Positions 63,812-64,000 of a DNA stretch of 64,000 nucleotides are shown here, piece by piece (position 1 is the first letter of the stretch; the number at the start of each line of letters is the position of its first letter). The stretch spans positions 10,913,501-10,977,500 of the forward strand of contig NC_085112.1 in NCBI RefSeq assembly GCF_030269925.1. Reading direction: 5' to 3'. The stretch is from Bombyx mori. Lineage: Eukaryota > Arthropoda > Insecta > Lepidoptera > Bombycidae. Made by a program: the position numbers and the translations under genes. A model generated the notes under the pieces. That model was given only the letters and a program-made list of their open reading frames with translations, did not search any database and had not been told where the DNA came from.

Positions 63812-64000
63812 ACTCGTAAAATTAGTATAATGATGATGATGATGTGTTCAACGAATATAATAATTATTATACGACTGAAAAATGCTTCAAACTTAATATT
63901 ATTATAATAATTTTTATAACGAATTTCTTAGCGGTACTTACTTAGCCAAGGCTAGTCTTTTAAATGAGAACAAATTGCGCGTAATGTTTTTTTTTTTTTT

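Noticed and set aside
63830..63846. ATG-repeat run as a LINE tail after the gene
   Set aside because: Short GATGAT run with no LINE terminus in front of it.

Overview
The window is nuclear DNA from a lepidopteran insect, very probably a silkworm (Bombyx). The evidence is AT-rich non-coding DNA, GT-AG introns, and about twenty copies of one short interspersed repeat recognisable as a silkworm type, alongside LINE 3' ends, Helitrons and MITEs typical of moth genomes.

One gene dominates. From 24093 to 63204 on the + strand, 28 coding exons join with consistent phase into a 1611-residue open reading frame. It encodes a single-pass cadherin of the Cad99C / protocadherin-15 (PCDH15) type. The order is signal peptide, EC1 with a cysteine pair, eleven cadherin repeats, a membrane-adjacent domain, one transmembrane helix, and a cytoplasmic tail of about 220 residues ending Thr-Glu-Leu, a class I PDZ ligand. 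The calcium-linker motif DxNDN is clear after EC1, EC4, EC6, EC8 and EC10. It is altered or absent after EC2, EC3, EC5, EC7 and EC9. In the fly, Cad99C acts in apical microvilli of the follicular epithelium; in vertebrates PCDH15 forms tip links. An apical microvillar adhesion role here is inferred from orthology.

Layout: 1-24088 holds no recognisable gene, only mobile-element remnants, a 40-bp minisatellite (3811-4209), a hAT-type MITE with exact 8-bp target duplication (8101-8349) and unassigned AT-rich DNA. The first coding exon opens with a splice acceptor, so one or more 5' UTR exons and the promoter lie upstream, unseen. 24181-31996 is a large first intron with a foldback MITE. 31997-63204 carries the remaining exons in introns full of transposons. 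63205-64000 is 3' UTR and downstream DNA with three AATAAA signals.

The most interesting structure is how transposons relate to the splice sites. Five exons (5, 12, 21, 22, 23) have an element ending within about 17-45 bp of the acceptor. The transmembrane exon (58680-58898, in-frame if skipped) lies between two inverted copies of one repeat. A 37-bp minisatellite in intron 19 has a 148-bp higher-order repeat and seems to have grown from a decayed SINE.
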